Assembly: GCA_049642385.1 (NCBI GenBank)
Contig: JBAROU010000083.1
Span: 1-7,443, forward strand
DNA from: JBAROU01 sp049642385
GTDB taxonomy: Bacteria; Chloroflexota; Dehalococcoidia; DSTF01; RBG-16-68-14
Length of the DNA stretch: 7,443 nucleotides
Direction of reading: 5' to 3'
Made by a program: the position numbers and the translations under genes. The notes under the pieces were generated by a model. It had not been told where the DNA came from. It searched no databases and saw only the letters and a list, made by a program, of their open reading frames with translations. Below are positions 6,453 through 7,443 of the stretch, piece by piece (the stretch's first letter is position 1; every line of letters begins with the position of its first letter).

Positions 6453-7443
6453 ATGGACTTCGAGACGCGCTATACGCCAGACGAAGAACGCGAACGCGAG
6501 CAGTTCCGCCAGGAGCTACACCAATGGCTGCGCGAGCACGGCGAGGACGTCGGCGCGCCGCCGGACGCGGCGAACCTGACATACGACCAGTTTCAGCGCA
6601 ACCGCGCGTTCCTGCGCGCGCTGGGCGAGCGCGGCTGGTACGCGCCGATGTGGCCTCACGAACACGGCGGCGGCGGGCTACCGCGCCACATCGCCCCGGT
6701 GATCCGCGAGGTGCTCGACGCGAGCATCGACCACCTGGAGAACGTGCATCCGCCGGGCGACATCGGTGGCTCCGTCGCCGGCGCGCTCAAGCACATCGGC
6801 ACAGAAGAGCAGAGACAGCGCTACCTGCCATCCATCCTGCGCGGCGAAGTCATCACTTGGGAGCTGCATAGTGAGCCGGACGCAGGCTCCGACCTGCCTT
6901 CGCTGAGCAGTCGCGCCGAACGCCAGGGCGACGAGTACGTGATCAACGGCACGAAAGCGTTCGCCGGCGGTCACTTCGAAGCCGACTACTTCTACTTCCT
7001 GGCCGTCACGGACCCCAAGGGCGCCCGCCGAGAAAACCTGAGCGTGTTCCTCATTCCCTCCGGCCTGCCCGGCGTCACGATCACCGACATGGACATGATC
7101 GCCGGCAGCAAGAAGCGCACGATTATCTTCCAGGACGTCCGCGTGCCGGCGTCCTGCCTGTTGGGACGTGAGGGCGATGGCTGGACCGGCTTCACCACCG
7201 GCCTCCAGGAAGCGATGTCGGTCGGCATCGGCCCCAACCTGGACCGCGACGCGCGCGTCGTCGAGCAGCTCATTGAGTACTGTCGCGACACTGAGGTAGG
7301 CGGCGAGCGACTGAGCACTGACCCGGACGCGCAGGACGCGCTCGTGCGCGCATACATCGGCTTTCAGGTGCAGCGCCTGTTCCGCCTGCGCAACGACTGG
7401 CTCGAATCGACGGGTCAGCCGATGCCGTACGAAAGCGCGCAGG
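6453..7443 (+). CDS. Acyl-CoA dehydrogenase, 3' end outside window
   Basis: An FAD-dependent acyl-CoA dehydrogenase, which introduces an alpha,beta double bond into an acyl-CoA and passes electrons to an electron-transfer flavoprotein. The frame is open from ATG 6453 to the window edge (330 codons), against a usual length of about 380-400, so part of the C-terminal helical domain is missing. Visible are an N-terminal helical domain with FRQELHQWLREH (residues 18-29) and GWYAPMWPHEHGGGG (61-75), then WELHSEPDAGSDLPS (136-150), which matches the second half of the family signature (S-E-x-x-A-G-S-D). NGTKAFAGG (165-173) and FQDVRVPASCLLG (226-238) follow. The catalytic Glu is not clearly placed: LQEAM near residue 254 is close to, but one residue out of register with, the helix-G Glu of isovaleryl-CoA dehydrogenase, and a C-terminal Glu would be off-window. 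It starts 6 nt after the preceding stop; AGGA at 6445-6448 overlaps that stop and is a short-spaced Shine-Dalgarno. It pairs with the CoA-transferases as CaiA does with CaiB. Confidence 0.93.
   Translation, partial: MDFETRYTPDEEREREQFRQELHQWLREHGEDVGAPPDAANLTYDQFQRNRAFLRALGERGWYAPMWPHEHGGGGLPRHIAPVIREVLDASIDHLENVHPPGDIGGSVAGALKHIGTEEQRQRYLPSILRGEVITWELHSEPDAGSDLPSLSSRAERQGDEYVINGTKAFAGGHFEADYFYFLAVTDPKGARRENLSVFLIPSGLPGVTITDMDMIAGSKKRTIIFQDVRVPASCLLGREGDGWTGFTTGLQEAMSVGIGPNLDRDARVVEQLIEYCRDTEVGGERLSTDPDAQDALVRAYIGFQVQRLFRLRNDWLESTGQPMPYESAQ

Noticed and set aside
6678..7357. Minus-strand frames at 6678-6974 and 6992-7357
   Set aside because: They are antisense to the acyl-CoA dehydrogenase, whose motifs run continuously through this region on the plus strand.
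1..7443. CRISPR array, tRNA/rRNA, or phage and insertion-sequence genes
   Set aside because: No regularly spaced direct repeats, cloverleaf or transposase/integrase-like frames were seen. The only repeat is the two-hairpin element at 3835-3896.

Overview
The window is a GC-rich, gene-dense stretch of bacterial chromosome, probably from an environmental organism with many CoA-thioester enzymes. A Chloroflexota (Dehalococcoidia-like) or similar high-GC lineage would fit, because such genomes are known for expanded CaiB/BaiF families and Chloroflexus is known to use a two-subunit class III CoA-transferase. This is an inference from gene content and base composition; there is no phylogenetic marker here.

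Layout: (1) 1-1214, plus strand, the 3' part of a class III (CaiB/BaiF) CoA-transferase. (2) A 30-bp convergent gap with a hairpin. (3) 1245-2576 and 2576 to about 3801, minus strand, two more class III CoA-transferase genes joined by a one-base TGATG overlap. (4) A roughly 200-bp divergent intergenic region with a two-hairpin REPIN-like palindromic element and a candidate promoter. (5) 4009-5214 and 5214-6446, plus strand, two further class III CoA-transferase genes, again joined by TGATG. (6) From 6453 to the window edge, an acyl-CoA dehydrogenase whose 3' end is outside the window.

The five transferases fall by eye into two sequence types. The first gene of each coupled pair (2576-3801 and 4009-5214) is one type, called A here. 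The second gene of each pair (1245-2576 and 5214-6446), plus the partial gene at the left edge, is the other, called B. This points to a duplicated A-B cassette making heteromeric CoA-transferases, as known for BbsE/BbsF and SmtA/SmtB. In one pair the A protein has Leu where the family has its nucleophilic Asp, while its B partner keeps the Asp, so that pair may be one catalytic plus one non-catalytic subunit.

The likely shared job is activation of an organic acid by CoA transfer followed by FAD-dependent alpha,beta-dehydrogenation of the acyl-CoA. The substrate cannot be read from the sequence. The main open points are the missing Asp, the unclear start of the 2576-3801 gene (palindromic repeat in its 5' region and a possible one-base indel in a G4 run), and the repeat element itself.
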